Below are positions 45,001 through 54,500 of a DNA stretch of 64,000 bases, piece after piece. The DNA is taken from assembly GCA_018266835.1 (NCBI GenBank), contig JAFDZP010000005.1, positions 496,001-560,000 of the forward strand, written 5' to 3'. Position numbers and translations under genes: made by a program. The notes beneath the pieces are model-generated. The model was not told the DNA's origin. It did no database searches and saw only the letters and a program-made list of their open reading frames with translations. Numbering within the stretch: the stretch's first letter is position 1; every line of letters begins with the position of its first letter. The DNA is from Bacteroidota bacterium (GTDB lineage Bacteria > Bacteroidota > Ignavibacteria > Tepidaquicellales > Tepidaquicellaceae).

Positions 45001-46315
45001 CGGATACATTGCTAAGTAAAGTCTGCCAGTCATTACATGTACCATTGTTAAGCATTTGCCAGCTTCCATCAGAGTTTGAAGGAAGCGAACCGTTAGAACA
45101 TAAGTCTATCGGTGCGCAGACATGAACCCAGTTTGAATTTTGTGTAATAGTTGCAGTTGCAGTAAAAGTCGCAGCTAATGTAGGATTAGTGCCCCATGCA
45201 ATAGGCTGAGATGTATTAAAATTCTGGACAAGAAAAATTCTCGGATGAACAAATGCTCCTTCATCATTTGTGGTCAGTTTAAAATCGAAACACAAACAAT
45301 TTCCGAGCTTTTGTGTGTAGTCACCTGCAAAATCCACAGGATTATAAATGAAGGTGCTGCCATATACATCAGTAATATTTAAAGCATAATTTGATGAAGG
45401 AGTATTAGAGCCCGGCGTTGACATCACCAAGTTTGAAGTTTGTGTTGTAATTACCCCGTTAAAATTGTTATATGTCAACCAATTCGAAATATTGTTGTTT
45501 TCAAAATCATTGCAGAAAGTCGGAAGTGATTTTGTTACTCCCGGCGCTTTTCCGTTTCCCCATCTGTCAAAGATGTTAACTTCACTTTTTAAATCTCCTA
45601 CCGAAATCTGCCATGCGTATTTTTTCCCTTCTTCAAACTTTGATGCTGAAGCAGGATATTGAAACAGCTGAGCAGTGATTCCCTCTTTTTCAAAAAATGC
45701 TTTGTTCTTCAGCATTGCGTTTTCAGGAGATTCATCTCCTTTTAGCTCAACGATTCTAAGTTTATATGTGCTTGTCGAACCCGGACCTTTCATATGCATC
45801 CATGTAAATACCGGGTTATCAATTTTTAATTCCTCATCATTCCTTGGAGAAATTAACTGAGGCGCATCACCGCCCATAATTTTTTGTTCAAAGCAGTCTT
45901 CACCTGCAACTGTATTATTTGTGTAGCGGAGTTCACAGCAGATTTTGTAATCTCCGGGAGGCGCGCCGCCGGTGTTCATAAATGACTTTTTATACTTCTC
46001 ATCCTTCGCCGTATAATTCACATCAGGAATTCTCGGCAAATCAGAAACTTTGAAGTTTGTAGTCCCTTTCTTTACTTCAAAGGTCATCGTCTGCCCCGTT
46101 GCAATTAGTTCACCGTTTTCATTATTAGTCATCGAACCATATAAGTAAGCAGTGAATGCTTCACCTGAATTTATAATAGTTGCGCTCCAAAGGTCAGCAG
46201 CTTTAAGCTGATTCAACGGCGGGCGTTTCATTTTGAAAGTAACTGACTGGGCGGACAGTTGACCGGAAATAAAAACTATAATAATTATAAAGAAAAAAAG
46301 AATATTTTTTTTCAT
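42059..46315 (-). CDS. Large cysteine-rich modular envelope protein
   Basis: 1418 residues. Signal peptide MKKNILFFFIIIIVFISGQLSAQ. Residues ~25-240 carry the TANFOR-like domain shared with the downstream protein (RPPLNQLKAADLWSATIINSG, LISPRNDEELKIDNPVFTW). Next comes a ~210-residue jelly-roll-like segment (FCNDFENNNISNWLTYNNF to DIDNVCITNC). Then modules alternate: type A (C-D-S-L-N to TVTLNC; second copy C-N-E-V-G to TLTLHC), type B (PCVTFTKDTVTCN; PCTQFINDTLTCL; ECKFEVMIDSVKC), and three type C modules starting C-x-C-G with C-G-G-K-x-C-x-x-C pairs (CNCGQW, CDCGEW, CDCGPKEYGG). Dozens of cysteines suggest a disulfide-bonded extracellular fibre. No T9SS sorting domain. Confidence 0.7.
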   Translation of the reverse strand: MKKNILFFFIIIIVFISGQLSAQSVTFKMKRPPLNQLKAADLWSATIINSGEAFTAYLYGSMTNNENGELIATGQTMTFEVKKGTTNFKVSDLPRIPDVNYTAKDEKYKKSFMNTGGAPPGDYKICCELRYTNNTVAGEDCFEQKIMGGDAPQLISPRNDEELKIDNPVFTWMHMKGPGSTSTYKLRIVELKGDESPENAMLKNKAFFEKEGITAQLFQYPASASKFEEGKKYAWQISVGDLKSEVNIFDRWGNGKAPGVTKSLPTFCNDFENNNISNWLTYNNFNGVITTQTSNLVMSTPGSNTPSSNYALNITDVYGSTFIYNPVDFAGDYTQKLGNCLCFDFKLTTNDEGAFVHPRIFLVQNFNTSQPIAWGTNPTLAATFTATATITQNSNWVHVCAPIDLCSNGSLPSNSDGSWQMLNNGTCNDWQTLLSNVSGLMFSVDMSGWGGTEIFDIDNVCITNCSWPPPSGGNVCDSLNAVAVSNAGPVGGDCCWSLNLSQPVNMSNINSVQFLALSPNSFVTGSSHLGSSSGWFTSVNNGQEFTVRKMGTGSIPGGPQNGFFNFCLNKLSSPQHVVVNWKSDSTIVCSDTVTLNCEIPCVTFTKDTVTCNGSNYNLNYSFTNNATYAINKIEVSSVTPSSVTVTPNPLILSTPVNSGATTNLPAFTLTGAIPGTTVCVKFKFTSPDGCCWCYDSLCVVIPSCVCNEVGATLSSSIGDPLNCCYSINLQNNYQANYFNQVMIRTLEPGIYFSTWSTNTANNFYSSNVYPDNVVYLWHDPVNYPNSYIPTGNSANVLNFCLGGNTTTTQHVLVDWMRNDSIKCTDTLTLHCTPLPPPTPCTQFINDTLTCLPNGTYQYTFHVRNNSSHTTTGFQINPVSPSGLTFTPSPANFSNVTLGPGMISPQQSIIISGVTPGSQFCFNISLYEHTLIAGQQWYDWCCYSTEICKTAPSCTPANECKFEVMIDSVKCKQNAAGQWYYNVSTRINNMSGAPATLNSVLVTNGTMNCTPTNLATGMNVLNCAYTFTGAITNPVCFTYRILRPGSADTCKYKICRDLPNCSQPSGCNCGQWLEIWDDNPGHAKITSTDGTYYVDCFDNKNIGTLTAGNQIKFEASYQCNPYTCAAVYDWVLKNTSTSQVILSGTNASMPLTFTPPSGIAANYQFVVTPICGSNKCDPCGFYFRTKVKQDCDCGEWKSKEIQVKINEKEAHPLMCGDELTLDAGSLLKLKFPDFACKPKDCGATYKWDLRREEHSVLSDDGNSFKNEFTEEGMYTLSFKAYCGGKLCDSCFIKIKVTKVSQTGCDCGPKEYGGQILFDTYKINCGVNPANVIFAPGNHTITGPSYVCSTTQNCSPVYTSTLIKDGVQIFTHTGNIFAANFMTNGNANSTYTIKFSVTCGGKECGTCQTSVVVGNNTGIK

Positions 46316-46327
46316 TTGGGGAATTTT

Positions 46328-46738
46328 TTAATTATTTAAAATTTCACAAGTAAACGTCAGTGTTTGTGAAGGTAAAATTTTATCGTTAGATGTTACTATG
46401 ATTGTTTTGGTGGTTTTTCCTTCCCTGCCTTGCGGGTCAAAGGTGATTTTTATCTCACCTGTCTCTCCGGGGGCAAATTCTTTTTTTTCGCCAATAGTTG
46501 CCCCGGTACAACCGCAAGAAGGTTGAATTGATAGGATAGTTAGATTATCATTACCTGTATTTTTAAATTTGAAAAAATGTACAAGTTTTCCCGCTTGTTT
46601 TACTTTTCCAAAGTCGAATGACAGCTCCTTGAATGATAGAATTGCTTCTTGCGGTATATTCTTTACTTTCGCATTAAGTTGCAATGACGAAATAATTACT
46701 ATGAATATTAGCAGAAAGACACATGAAATTTTTTTCAT
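46328..46738 (-). CDS. Secreted DUF1573 (ASH-like) protein
   Basis: 136 residues. Signal peptide about 1-23 (ending SSLQLNAK). One DUF1573 domain follows: LSFDFGKVKQAGKLVHFFKF, then KNTGNDNLTILSIQPSCGCT, then FAPGETGEIKITFDPQGREG and KTIIVTSND. P-S-C-G-C-T is the family hallmark. DUF1573 is an immunoglobulin-like beta sandwich related to ASH domains, usually in periplasmic or surface proteins. It lies 12 bases before the 1418-aa gene and is surely in the same transcript. Confidence 0.88.
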   Translation of the reverse strand: MKKISCVFLLIFIVIISSLQLNAKVKNIPQEAILSFKELSFDFGKVKQAGKLVHFFKFKNTGNDNLTILSIQPSCGCTGATIGEKKEFAPGETGEIKITFDPQGREGKTTKTIIVTSNDKILPSQTLTFTCEILNN

Positions 46739-46815
46739 TTTTTTAATTTTAATTTCCCGCCTGAAGCAGGATTTGATTTTTTGTTTTTTTAAAAAAATAT
46801 TTTATATATTTACAA

Positions 46816-47136
46816 TTACATTTTATTCAGACTGTATTCTTTTAATTTCTCGGATTTTTTCCCATATACAGAGTAGGCATGGTCGCGCGCTTTTTTATAC
46901 AATGGCTTAGCCGTATCGTTTAAATATTGTGCAAGATTAGCTCTTTCAGCAGAAAGTAATTTTTCATATTTCTCAACTTCCTTTAATCTATCGTCAATCG
47001 ATTGTGTTGTATTCTTTAGAATTTCATTATTAACTTGTTTAGTGCCAGACCAGTCCTGTAGATTTTTCTCTATACCTGATAATATTTTTTTCAGCTGTGT
47101 TCCAAGAGTTTTAGGGTTATGTGACGGTATGTTCAT
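46816..47136 (-). CDS. Hypothetical helical protein heading the envelope operon
   Basis: 106 residues, no signal peptide. Nearly all helix-forming, with heptad-like spacing (LGTQLKKILSGIEKNLQDW, SIDDRLKEVEKYEKLLSAER, LAQYLNDTAKPLYKKARDHA). No family was recognised. It is followed after 77 bases by the DUF1573 gene on the same strand, so it may be the first gene of the operon or a separate unit. Confidence 0.6.
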   Translation of the reverse strand: MNIPSHNPKTLGTQLKKILSGIEKNLQDWSGTKQVNNEILKNTTQSIDDRLKEVEKYEKLLSAERANLAQYLNDTAKPLYKKARDHAYSVYGKKSEKLKEYSLNKM

Positions 47137-47372
47137 TATATTTTCTAAAATTTAAAATTTCAGTTATGTATATCTTATTTCATTATCTGAAAAATTACTT
47201 AGCAAGATTGTAAATCCGAAATACATTTCCAAAGAAGCAAAATGCAGTTTGTGAATTTGAAAAAAGCCTGCCTGTGCGGTTAATATCTTTTTATTTGCTT
47301 TATTTTTGCTATTTTAGAGAAAAAGCAACTGTCCAAACGTGAATTTCCACGAATTAATTTTTTTTAAAAGAA

Positions 47373-48818
47373 TTGAAAAACGAGATTTCTGAGCTTCTGC
47401 AGGGTATATCCAAAGAAGAGTTTGAAAAATTCGGGGATTTTATCAAATCTCCTTATTTCAATAAGCTTCCGCGATTAATAAAACTCTACGAATATATAAA
47501 CAGCCAATACTCTTCTGCAGGAATCGATTCCATTACACGTGAAAGCATCTCACTGTATATGTACCCCAATGAAGAATTTAAAAATGAGAGTATAAGAAAG
47601 CTGCTCTCTGACTTTGCGCGGATGCTTGAAAGATTTCTTGCGCAGGAAGAATTTGATAAAAACGAATGGGATAAGAAGATATATATTTTGAGAGGATTAA
47701 GAAAAGAACATTATGACGATAAATTTTTCAAGAGGTTAAAAGAATTTAAAGCCGGACATAAAAATTCCACACAGGAGATAGATGAGTTCTACGAAACAAA
47801 TACAAAATTAATTTCCGAGGAATATGAGTATTGGTATTTTTCAAAATTTGACGATAGAAACGAAATCAATCAGGAAAAATCAGACGCATTAGACTATGAA
47901 TTCATATCAAAAAAATTATTTTTGTTCCAGTATATGCAATCACGGGAATATGTGAACAAGGATTTAAAATTCCGTTATGATTTCTGGGATGAAATAAAAA
48001 AATATTTTGAAAAATACGGCAGCATAATTAAAAAAGAGCAGCCCCTTTTGTATCACAGCTTTTTAGGTGTAGTATTGGTTTTTAACAATTTTCAAAGATC
48101 AGATTTATTGGAAATGAAACAATTTTTAGATGACCAAAATTTTTATTTAAAAAAAATTTCCAAACCATATTGGGATTATATAAATTACTGCACGGCTTTC
48201 ATCAATAAGAATTTATACGAATATATGGATGATATTATTTTTTATCTGAAACTTATGGATGAGAATGGAATAATTTTACAAAACAGAGAATTGGTGCATT
48301 ATTATTTTAAAATTGCGCTGGAGGCAGCGCTTTACAAAAAAGAATTTGACTGGATTGAACGATTTATAAGTAAATACGGGAACAAAATTAAATCCGATTT
48401 TAAAAACGATATGCTTGCGCTTTCATCCGCAAAACTATTTCTGGCTAAAAACGAATTTGCTAAAGCAAAATACTATTCCAATAAAGTAAGTTTTAAAGAT
48501 TATCTGCATTACATCGGTTCAAAAAAAATTTTATTAAGAATTGCTTATGAAGAGTCTGATTTGAATTCCATAATCTCCATATCTGATACGATAAGAAAAT
48601 ATTTAAACACACATAATGAAATCCCGGAAATTTATAGAGCGGGTACAGAAGAGTTCATGCAGTATATTTTACGGCTTTCAAAAATAAGAGAAAATAATTC
48701 TCTTGGAGAGGATGTAGATTTTGAGCTGAATAAATTCAGAACTGAATTAAAAGAAGAAAGCAGAGAGGTTAGTTTTTCAGATTGGCTTTTGGAAAAGACT
48801 TTTCAGTTTAAAAAGTAA
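47373..48818 (+). CDS. Hypothetical large helical protein
   Basis: 481 residues starting at a TTG (47373); no in-frame ATG occurs before residue ~66, so TTG is preferred. No signal peptide. The protein is highly charged and helical, beginning KNEISELLQGISKEEFEKFG and containing FIKSPYFNKLPRLIKLYEYI, a pattern I associate with long uncharacterised Bacteroidota proteins. Later parts look like TPR-type helical pairs (LSSAKLFLAKNEFAKAKYYS). A TAnnTTTG-like element lies at 47301-47308. A terminator follows directly. Function unknown. Confidence 0.7.
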   Translation: MKNEISELLQGISKEEFEKFGDFIKSPYFNKLPRLIKLYEYINSQYSSAGIDSITRESISLYMYPNEEFKNESIRKLLSDFARMLERFLAQEEFDKNEWDKKIYILRGLRKEHYDDKFFKRLKEFKAGHKNSTQEIDEFYETNTKLISEEYEYWYFSKFDDRNEINQEKSDALDYEFISKKLFLFQYMQSREYVNKDLKFRYDFWDEIKKYFEKYGSIIKKEQPLLYHSFLGVVLVFNNFQRSDLLEMKQFLDDQNFYLKKISKPYWDYINYCTAFINKNLYEYMDDIIFYLKLMDENGIILQNRELVHYYFKIALEAALYKKEFDWIERFISKYGNKIKSDFKNDMLALSSAKLFLAKNEFAKAKYYSNKVSFKDYLHYIGSKKILLRIAYEESDLNSIISISDTIRKYLNTHNEIPEIYRAGTEEFMQYILRLSKIRENNSLGEDVDFELNKFRTELKEESREVSFSDWLLEKTFQFKK

Positions 48819-48845
48819 AGCCGGCTCTCACCGGCTTTTGTTTAA
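48819..48845 (+). terminator. Rho-independent terminator
   Basis: AAGCCGG (from 48819) and CCGGCTT (to ~48838) form a short GC-rich stem with a 6-base loop, followed by TTGTTT. It overlaps the end of the convergent small gene region at 48857. Confidence 0.8.
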
Positions 48846-48856
48846 AGATTAACATC

Positions 48857-49063
48857 TCATTCTTTCGGAGGAAAGCCTGCGCCGCCGCTTCCGTCTGTTG
48901 TATCGCCGCCGTTTCCGTCTGTCGAATCACTTAGATGCGCAAAAGATAATTTAAAGCTCTTACTTATTTTAGCATCACTATTTGATGTAAATCCAAAGAT
49001 AGATACAGATGTAATAACTGCGATTATTAAAGCTGCTGCGAATTGTTTAATTGTGGTTTTCAT
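48857..49063 (-). CDS. 68-residue secreted peptide precursor
   Basis: 68 residues. The N-terminal ~31 form a signal peptide or single TM anchor (TTIKQFAAALIIAVITSVSI, then FGFTSNSDAK). The mature ~37 residues contain SFKLSFAHLSDSTDGNGG and a Gly/Asp/Thr-rich end (DTTDGSGGAGFPPKE). No family was recognised. The gene has a well-formed promoter with three direct repeats (49113-49157) and is divergent from the T9SS gene at 49303. The arrangement of a BTAD regulator near a tiny gene recalls AfsR and afsS of Streptomyces, but the peptides are not alike in sequence. Confidence 0.65.
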   Translation of the reverse strand: MKTTIKQFAAALIIAVITSVSIFGFTSNSDAKISKSFKLSFAHLSDSTDGNGGDTTDGSGGAGFPPKE

Positions 49064-49112
49064 AAGGTTTTTATTTTTTGTTTGGGCAAGTGAGTTATTT
49101 CATTGCCTGATA

Positions 49113-49157
49113 CAAAAGTATTTTTAAACCTTACCTGAAACCTTACAGGAACCTTAC
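49113..49157 (-). promoter_or_regulatory. Promoter with SARP-like direct repeats
   Basis: On the minus strand GTAAGG occurs three times (49152-49157, 49141-49146, 49129-49134) with periods of 11 and 12 bases. Exactly 8 bases follow the last copy before TACTTTTG (49113-49120), a perfect TAnnTTTG -10 element. The start codon of the small secreted peptide lies 49 bases further on. Regulators with OmpR-like HTH plus BTAD (SARPs) bind direct repeats spaced ~11 bp and ending 8 bp before -10, and such a regulator is encoded at 51553-54750. Confidence 0.55.
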
Positions 49158-49302
49158 AGAATTTCCTGCGATTACCGGACAGAAACGCACAAAACTGCAG
49201 TTCAGCCGATTCACAAATTCAATTCTTCCTCCTTTACTTCAATTTCATTTATATCTATCTTTAAAATAATTTTAAAGCAGCTTTAAAAAAACTATTCCCC
49301 AT

Positions 49303-51564
49303 ATGAAGAAATTCCCCCGGATTTTTTTATTATGCTTTTCCTTTTTATGCATTACTGCGACAGCATTCATTTATAAAGCAGATTTATTTTTCAGTACATC
49401 TGCAATAAGCGCCACATGGCAAAGCCTTACAAATCTTCCGTACACATTATCTCATAATGTTACAGTAGGTTCAGACTCAGTTAGCAGCTCAATATTAATA
49501 ATGGGAGGAATTGCAGGCGACTCCATTTCCTCCAGAATTCTTTTATACAATGCTTCAACTGCGCAGTACGATACTACACTTCCAAGATTACCAAAAAGAC
49601 TTATGAACGGATTCGGTTTTAAGATAAAAGATTCCATTTATTACGGCGGCGGATATACTACTAACTGGAAGGATACAAGTATGAGCGCAGATACTTTATA
49701 TGATTGCGTTTACCCGACTGTTTCTTCAGGATATATTTCAGGACAGAAGGGTAAAATTTATTTTACAAGCAACTCAGGAACAAACTGGGTATCAAGACCT
49801 TTACCGGATACAACTAAAAATGCAGTAGGTATCAGCTTTGTAAGTGACTCGGTTGGGTTTGTAATCCTTAACAGGTCAGATAGTATAACATCATCTGTGT
49901 ACTCAACCAGTAATAAAGGAATTTCGTGGACTGCGAAACTCAGCAGCGCAAACCTGAATGACATATTTTTTCAGGGAGCAAATATTGGTTTCCTCTGCGG
50001 AGATAACGGCAGCATAAAAAAAACAACTAACAGCGGAACTAACTGGACAACAATTAATTTCGGAAGTGATAATTACAAAGCAATTTATTTTTTGCCAAAC
50101 TCTGCAACAGGATTTATTTCAGGAGCTAACGGAAAAATAATCAAAACCACTAACAGTGGAACGAACTGGATATCGCAGACAACTAACACTACAAAAAATC
50201 TTAACAGTGTAGTTTTTTCAGATTCGCTGATGGGATATGCAGTTGGAGACAGTGGAATAATTTTAAAGACAATTAACGGCGGAACGAACTGGATAACACA
50301 AAGCTCGCATACAATTTTAAATTTAAGAAGCATTGATAAAATAGACGTAAATAAATTAATCGCATCGGGAGACAGGGGTTTAATTATTTACACAACAAAC
50401 GGAGGGACTGAGTGGATTCAAAGAGTTGGAGTAAGTAGCAACAGATTAAATAAAGTTTGTATTCCGCCTAACGACAGCATTGCAACGGCAATTGGAGTAA
50501 AAGGATGGGTTGTAAAAGCAAATAAACCTTTCTTTGAATACATTATAAACGATACGTTCTATAAAATCAGCGCCGGTAATTTAGCTGCCGGGTGGCAGAC
50601 TAAAGCATCGCTGCCAATTCCAATTGCAGAAGTTTTTTCGAGCACTGCTGTAATAAATGATAAAATTGCTTTCGTGATGGGAGGTAGAACTACGGGCTTT
50701 AACATTGCAGACAGTGTGATGCGGTATAATCCTCTTGCTAATGTTTGGAGTTTCGGTGCTCACCTGCCGGCTAAATTAGCTGAGCCAGGTGCAGCATTGA
50801 TTGATAAAAATAAAATTATGATTGCCGGCGGTGAAAGGTCTGATAGTATCAGCAACAAAGTTTATATCGGTACGGTAGACAGCAACAACGCCGCAGGATA
50901 TATAATCAGCTGGTCAACGAACGCAACAAATTTCCCTATACGAAGTTATGCAATGGGTTCAAAAGGATTTCCCTCAAAAAAAATTGCATTCTTTATAGGC
51001 GGAAACACTACACAATTTTCCTTTTTAGACGGTCCAAGCGGTCCCTCATCCAAAGTTTATATGTATACTTCTGCGACGGACCAATTTACAGAATTACAAA
51101 TTGATATTGCAAATCCTATTTGCCATACAGGTGTTGACGGCTATCTTGGAGCAACTCCGTTTACTGCTTCAATACCGGATTCGTCAGTCAGGATTTTTGC
51201 TCCGGGAGGAAGGGATTCAAATTATGTTTCAGTAAATAGTCACAAAGTATTAAAGCTAAACGGACTGGTAAGCGTGCAGCAAGTGAATTCTGAATTCCCT
51301 ATGAATTATAAGCTTGAACAAAATTATCCAAATCCGTTTAATCCCGTGACAAAAATCAGATATGAGCTGCCGCAGCAGAGTTTTGTTGAGTTTAAAGTTT
51401 TTGATATGCTTGGAAAAGTTGTTGCAGTCTATATCAACAGAATGCAAAATGAAGGGACGTATGAAATTTTATTTGACGGGAAGCTGCTTGCAAGCGGAGT
51501 GTATTTCTATCAGCTGAAAACTAACGGTTTTACCGATACGAAAAAAATGTTGTTAATTAAGTAA
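49303..51564 (+). CDS. Secreted nested Kelch/Ycf48 propeller with T9SS sorting domain
   Basis: 753 residues. Signal anchor or peptide at 1-~26. Kelch-like blades (ILIMGGIAGDSISSRILLYN, FGFKIKDSIYYGGGY) open the protein. Residues ~140-405 are Ycf48/BNR blades (KGKIYFTSNSGTNW, GSIKKTTNSGTNWTT, GKIIKTTNSGTNWISQ, GIILKTINGGTNW, GLIIYTTNGGTEW). Kelch blades then resume (IAFVMGGRTTGFNIADSVMRY, KIMIAGGERSDSIS, KIAFFIGGNTTQ). So the Ycf48 propeller seems inserted within the Kelch propeller. The last ~85 residues are a T9SS sorting domain (QNYPNPFNPVTKIRY to DTKKMLLIK). Its 3' end overlaps the convergent regulator gene by 12 bases. Confidence 0.85.
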   Translation: MKKFPRIFLLCFSFLCITATAFIYKADLFFSTSAISATWQSLTNLPYTLSHNVTVGSDSVSSSILIMGGIAGDSISSRILLYNASTAQYDTTLPRLPKRLMNGFGFKIKDSIYYGGGYTTNWKDTSMSADTLYDCVYPTVSSGYISGQKGKIYFTSNSGTNWVSRPLPDTTKNAVGISFVSDSVGFVILNRSDSITSSVYSTSNKGISWTAKLSSANLNDIFFQGANIGFLCGDNGSIKKTTNSGTNWTTINFGSDNYKAIYFLPNSATGFISGANGKIIKTTNSGTNWISQTTNTTKNLNSVVFSDSLMGYAVGDSGIILKTINGGTNWITQSSHTILNLRSIDKIDVNKLIASGDRGLIIYTTNGGTEWIQRVGVSSNRLNKVCIPPNDSIATAIGVKGWVVKANKPFFEYIINDTFYKISAGNLAAGWQTKASLPIPIAEVFSSTAVINDKIAFVMGGRTTGFNIADSVMRYNPLANVWSFGAHLPAKLAEPGAALIDKNKIMIAGGERSDSISNKVYIGTVDSNNAAGYIISWSTNATNFPIRSYAMGSKGFPSKKIAFFIGGNTTQFSFLDGPSGPSSKVYMYTSATDQFTELQIDIANPICHTGVDGYLGATPFTASIPDSSVRIFAPGGRDSNYVSVNSHKVLKLNGLVSVQQVNSEFPMNYKLEQNYPNPFNPVTKIRYELPQQSFVEFKVFDMLGKVVAVYINRMQNEGTYEILFDGKLLASGVYFYQLKTNGFTDTKKMLLIK

Positions 51565-54500
51565 TACATCTTTAATTTTCTTCAGGAATTGGGCGGAAGG
51601 TTTTTCGCCTAATTCCTTTTCAAACTTATCCAGCATAATTTTATATTTAGCTTTAGCGGTATTTATTTCCCCCGTTCCGGCATAAGCAGTTATTATTTTA
51701 TAATATAAATCTTCGTTTAAGTCATCTTCTTCAAGCAACAAATTATAATATTCTATTGCCTCACCGGTTGAGTTTTTTGATTCAAGAATTTTGATAAGCT
51801 CTTTAATCAATCTTACTTTGTCCGTATCAACCCTGCTTCTCAATTCCTCCACCCATGGGACATAGTATCCTTTCATAAAAATATCTTTGAATAACTCAGC
51901 GGCTTTTTTCAGGACAGCTTCTTTTTCTGGAGAACTGTCTTTTAGTCCCTGCTGTTTTTTAGAATAATATTTTAATCGTTCTATATCGGAATCATACATG
52001 TATCCCGGATTAAACTCAAACATTTTATTTTCATAAGTTACATACTCAATATTTCCATAGTTCTTCAAGATGCTTCTGAGATTTGAAAGAAACTGATGGA
52101 AAATATTATCACTGTAAGATTGGTCGGAATCTTTAAAGAACTCATCGATTAAAATATCTTTCGTAACATAATTTTTCCTGTTAATGAACAGATACAAAAA
52201 CATTTCTTTAAATTTTGCTCTCGTCCATTTTTTGTCATCGACCTTAACTCCCCTTATAAAAAAAGCAGGAACTCCGTTCGTTACAAGATAAATATCCTGA
52301 ATGTCTGTTATATTTGCACAAAGATTTCCATCTTCATTCCTTGAGATTATTTCGGTGTAAATTTCGGAGATAGTGTCCTTATCAAGACCTCCATTTACTG
52401 CACAATCCAGCAAACTTCTTTTTTTAGTTACCTCTGTGACGAGAACATTAAAATAACGGATGCGGAATGACTCATTAACTGCTTCAGTATAATACTTAAG
52501 AAATTTTTCTTTATTCTTTTTCATTACGAGCTCTGCCAACCTGAATGAAAAAAATATTTTATCTGAAGCTAAATCATTCTTAATAAAAAAATCAAACAGC
52601 TTAATTGCTTTCTCTTCTTTGCCTGATAAAATTGCATCAAATAAATCCGCTGTTGCTAAATCATTTTCAAGCCCGTGAGTCCGCAATTCATTAATAAGTT
52701 TTAACTGCTTTTTGAGTTCCGCAATATTATTCTCATAATAATAGATTTTGCATTTGATTGTAAGCGCAGTTATTAACGCTCTGAAGTTTTCGAGTTCCCT
52801 GCAGGCACCTTCCAGTAAGTTTATCTGTTTCAGACATTCTGCAAAATTTCCGTACTCAAGATGATAGTTTGAAGATGCTTCAAGCGCCTGAATTCTAAGT
52901 TCAGGTATCAGGTTTACAATTTTTATCCTCAATAAACCTTCTAATTCTTCCCCTGCATTTTTAAAATCACCGGAGTAACAACTGATGTTAAAAATATTTA
53001 TTGTTGTCTGAATTTTATGATATAAGCTCTGCAAATCATTAAGAGATTTTTTATAACAAATTTTCGCCTCGTTAAAATCACCTTTCATAAAGTTCAGATT
53101 TCCGAGATTATTCTGTATGCTGGCGCGAATAGCCGTACTTTCAGAGTCTTTGTTTTTGCCAAGAATTGTAAGTGCTTCAATGCAGCACGGGCTTACTTTA
53201 TCCAGAATCCGTGAGTTAAAATAAAATGAACTTAGCCGCAGCAAAAGCGATGGGAGTAATTTTTTATTCGTTACTTTAGTCTTGTAATCCTCCAGATAAG
53301 AAATTGCTTTTTTACCTTCACCCGAATTGAATTTTATTTCAGCGATGTGACAAACAGCTTTCACTGTAAAAATAGTAACTGCCTTTGCGTTAAGTTTTAA
53401 GAAAGAGTCAAAGGCATTTGTTGCATTTTCGTAATCGAAAAAATAATTTTTTAAAATTATACCCTTCCAGTATATTAAGAGAGGATAAGAAACATAAAAC
53501 GAATCAGGAATCGTGCTGAGCATTTTATCTGCGATGTTTAAATCACCGTCTTTGGAAAGCTGCGGGATACATTCAAGTACAACCGGAATTATTTTTTTGT
53601 AATCTTCTGCCAGAGCATAATATTTAATTGCTCTATCAACATCATTAATACTTAAATAATAACTTCCTGCATCTGAGTATGCCTGCTTTATCTGCTTGTG
53701 ACCAATTGCAGCTGGAGCTTTTTCAGATAGAAACTCCTTAAAGAAAATTAAATATTCATATCCGCCTGCAGGATATGCTTTCAATACAAAATTATATTTC
53801 TCCTTCAGGATTTCTAATAATGATTTTACATTTAATCCTTTAGATAACCTTCCGGATAATTTTTCCAGCAATTCCTCATTAAAGCTCTCGAACAATGAAG
53901 ATAGAAATAAAATATTAATATATTTTTCATCGATTCCTTCTATTATCTCCTTCTGAAAAAAATAGCTCATGGTATCGCTTAAAGAAAAATTGTCAGGTGT
54001 ATTTGTATTACTGCTCAATGACTGTAAAAGGATATGTATTCCCGTCAACCATCCTTCAGTTTTTTCGCATATGTGTGAAATCTGTTCCCTGCTAAGATTC
54101 AGCGAGTAAACACTCTCCGATATTTTTTTTACCATGCAAGCATCGGCGCGTAAGTCATTGTGCGTAAGTTCAAAGTAGTTTCTTTTCATTTTTATCTTTA
54201 CATAATCGAACGGGTATTTAGATGATGTGACAAAAATAAAATGAATATTTTTAGGAGAGTGCTCAATAAAATAATCAAAAAAAGAATGAGCCCAGTCAAA
54301 TTCAGATATCTGCTCTGCATCTTCTATTATTATATAAAACTCTTCTTTGCAGAATGTGTATAAATTATTAATTAATGTCCTTGTAAACACACTCAGAGAA
54401 TTTATATTTCGAATTTCTTTTTTATTAAAATCCGGCTTATAATAATCCAGCAGAACTTTCATTTCATCTATGAAGCCCGGTATTACTTTATCAATGGAAT

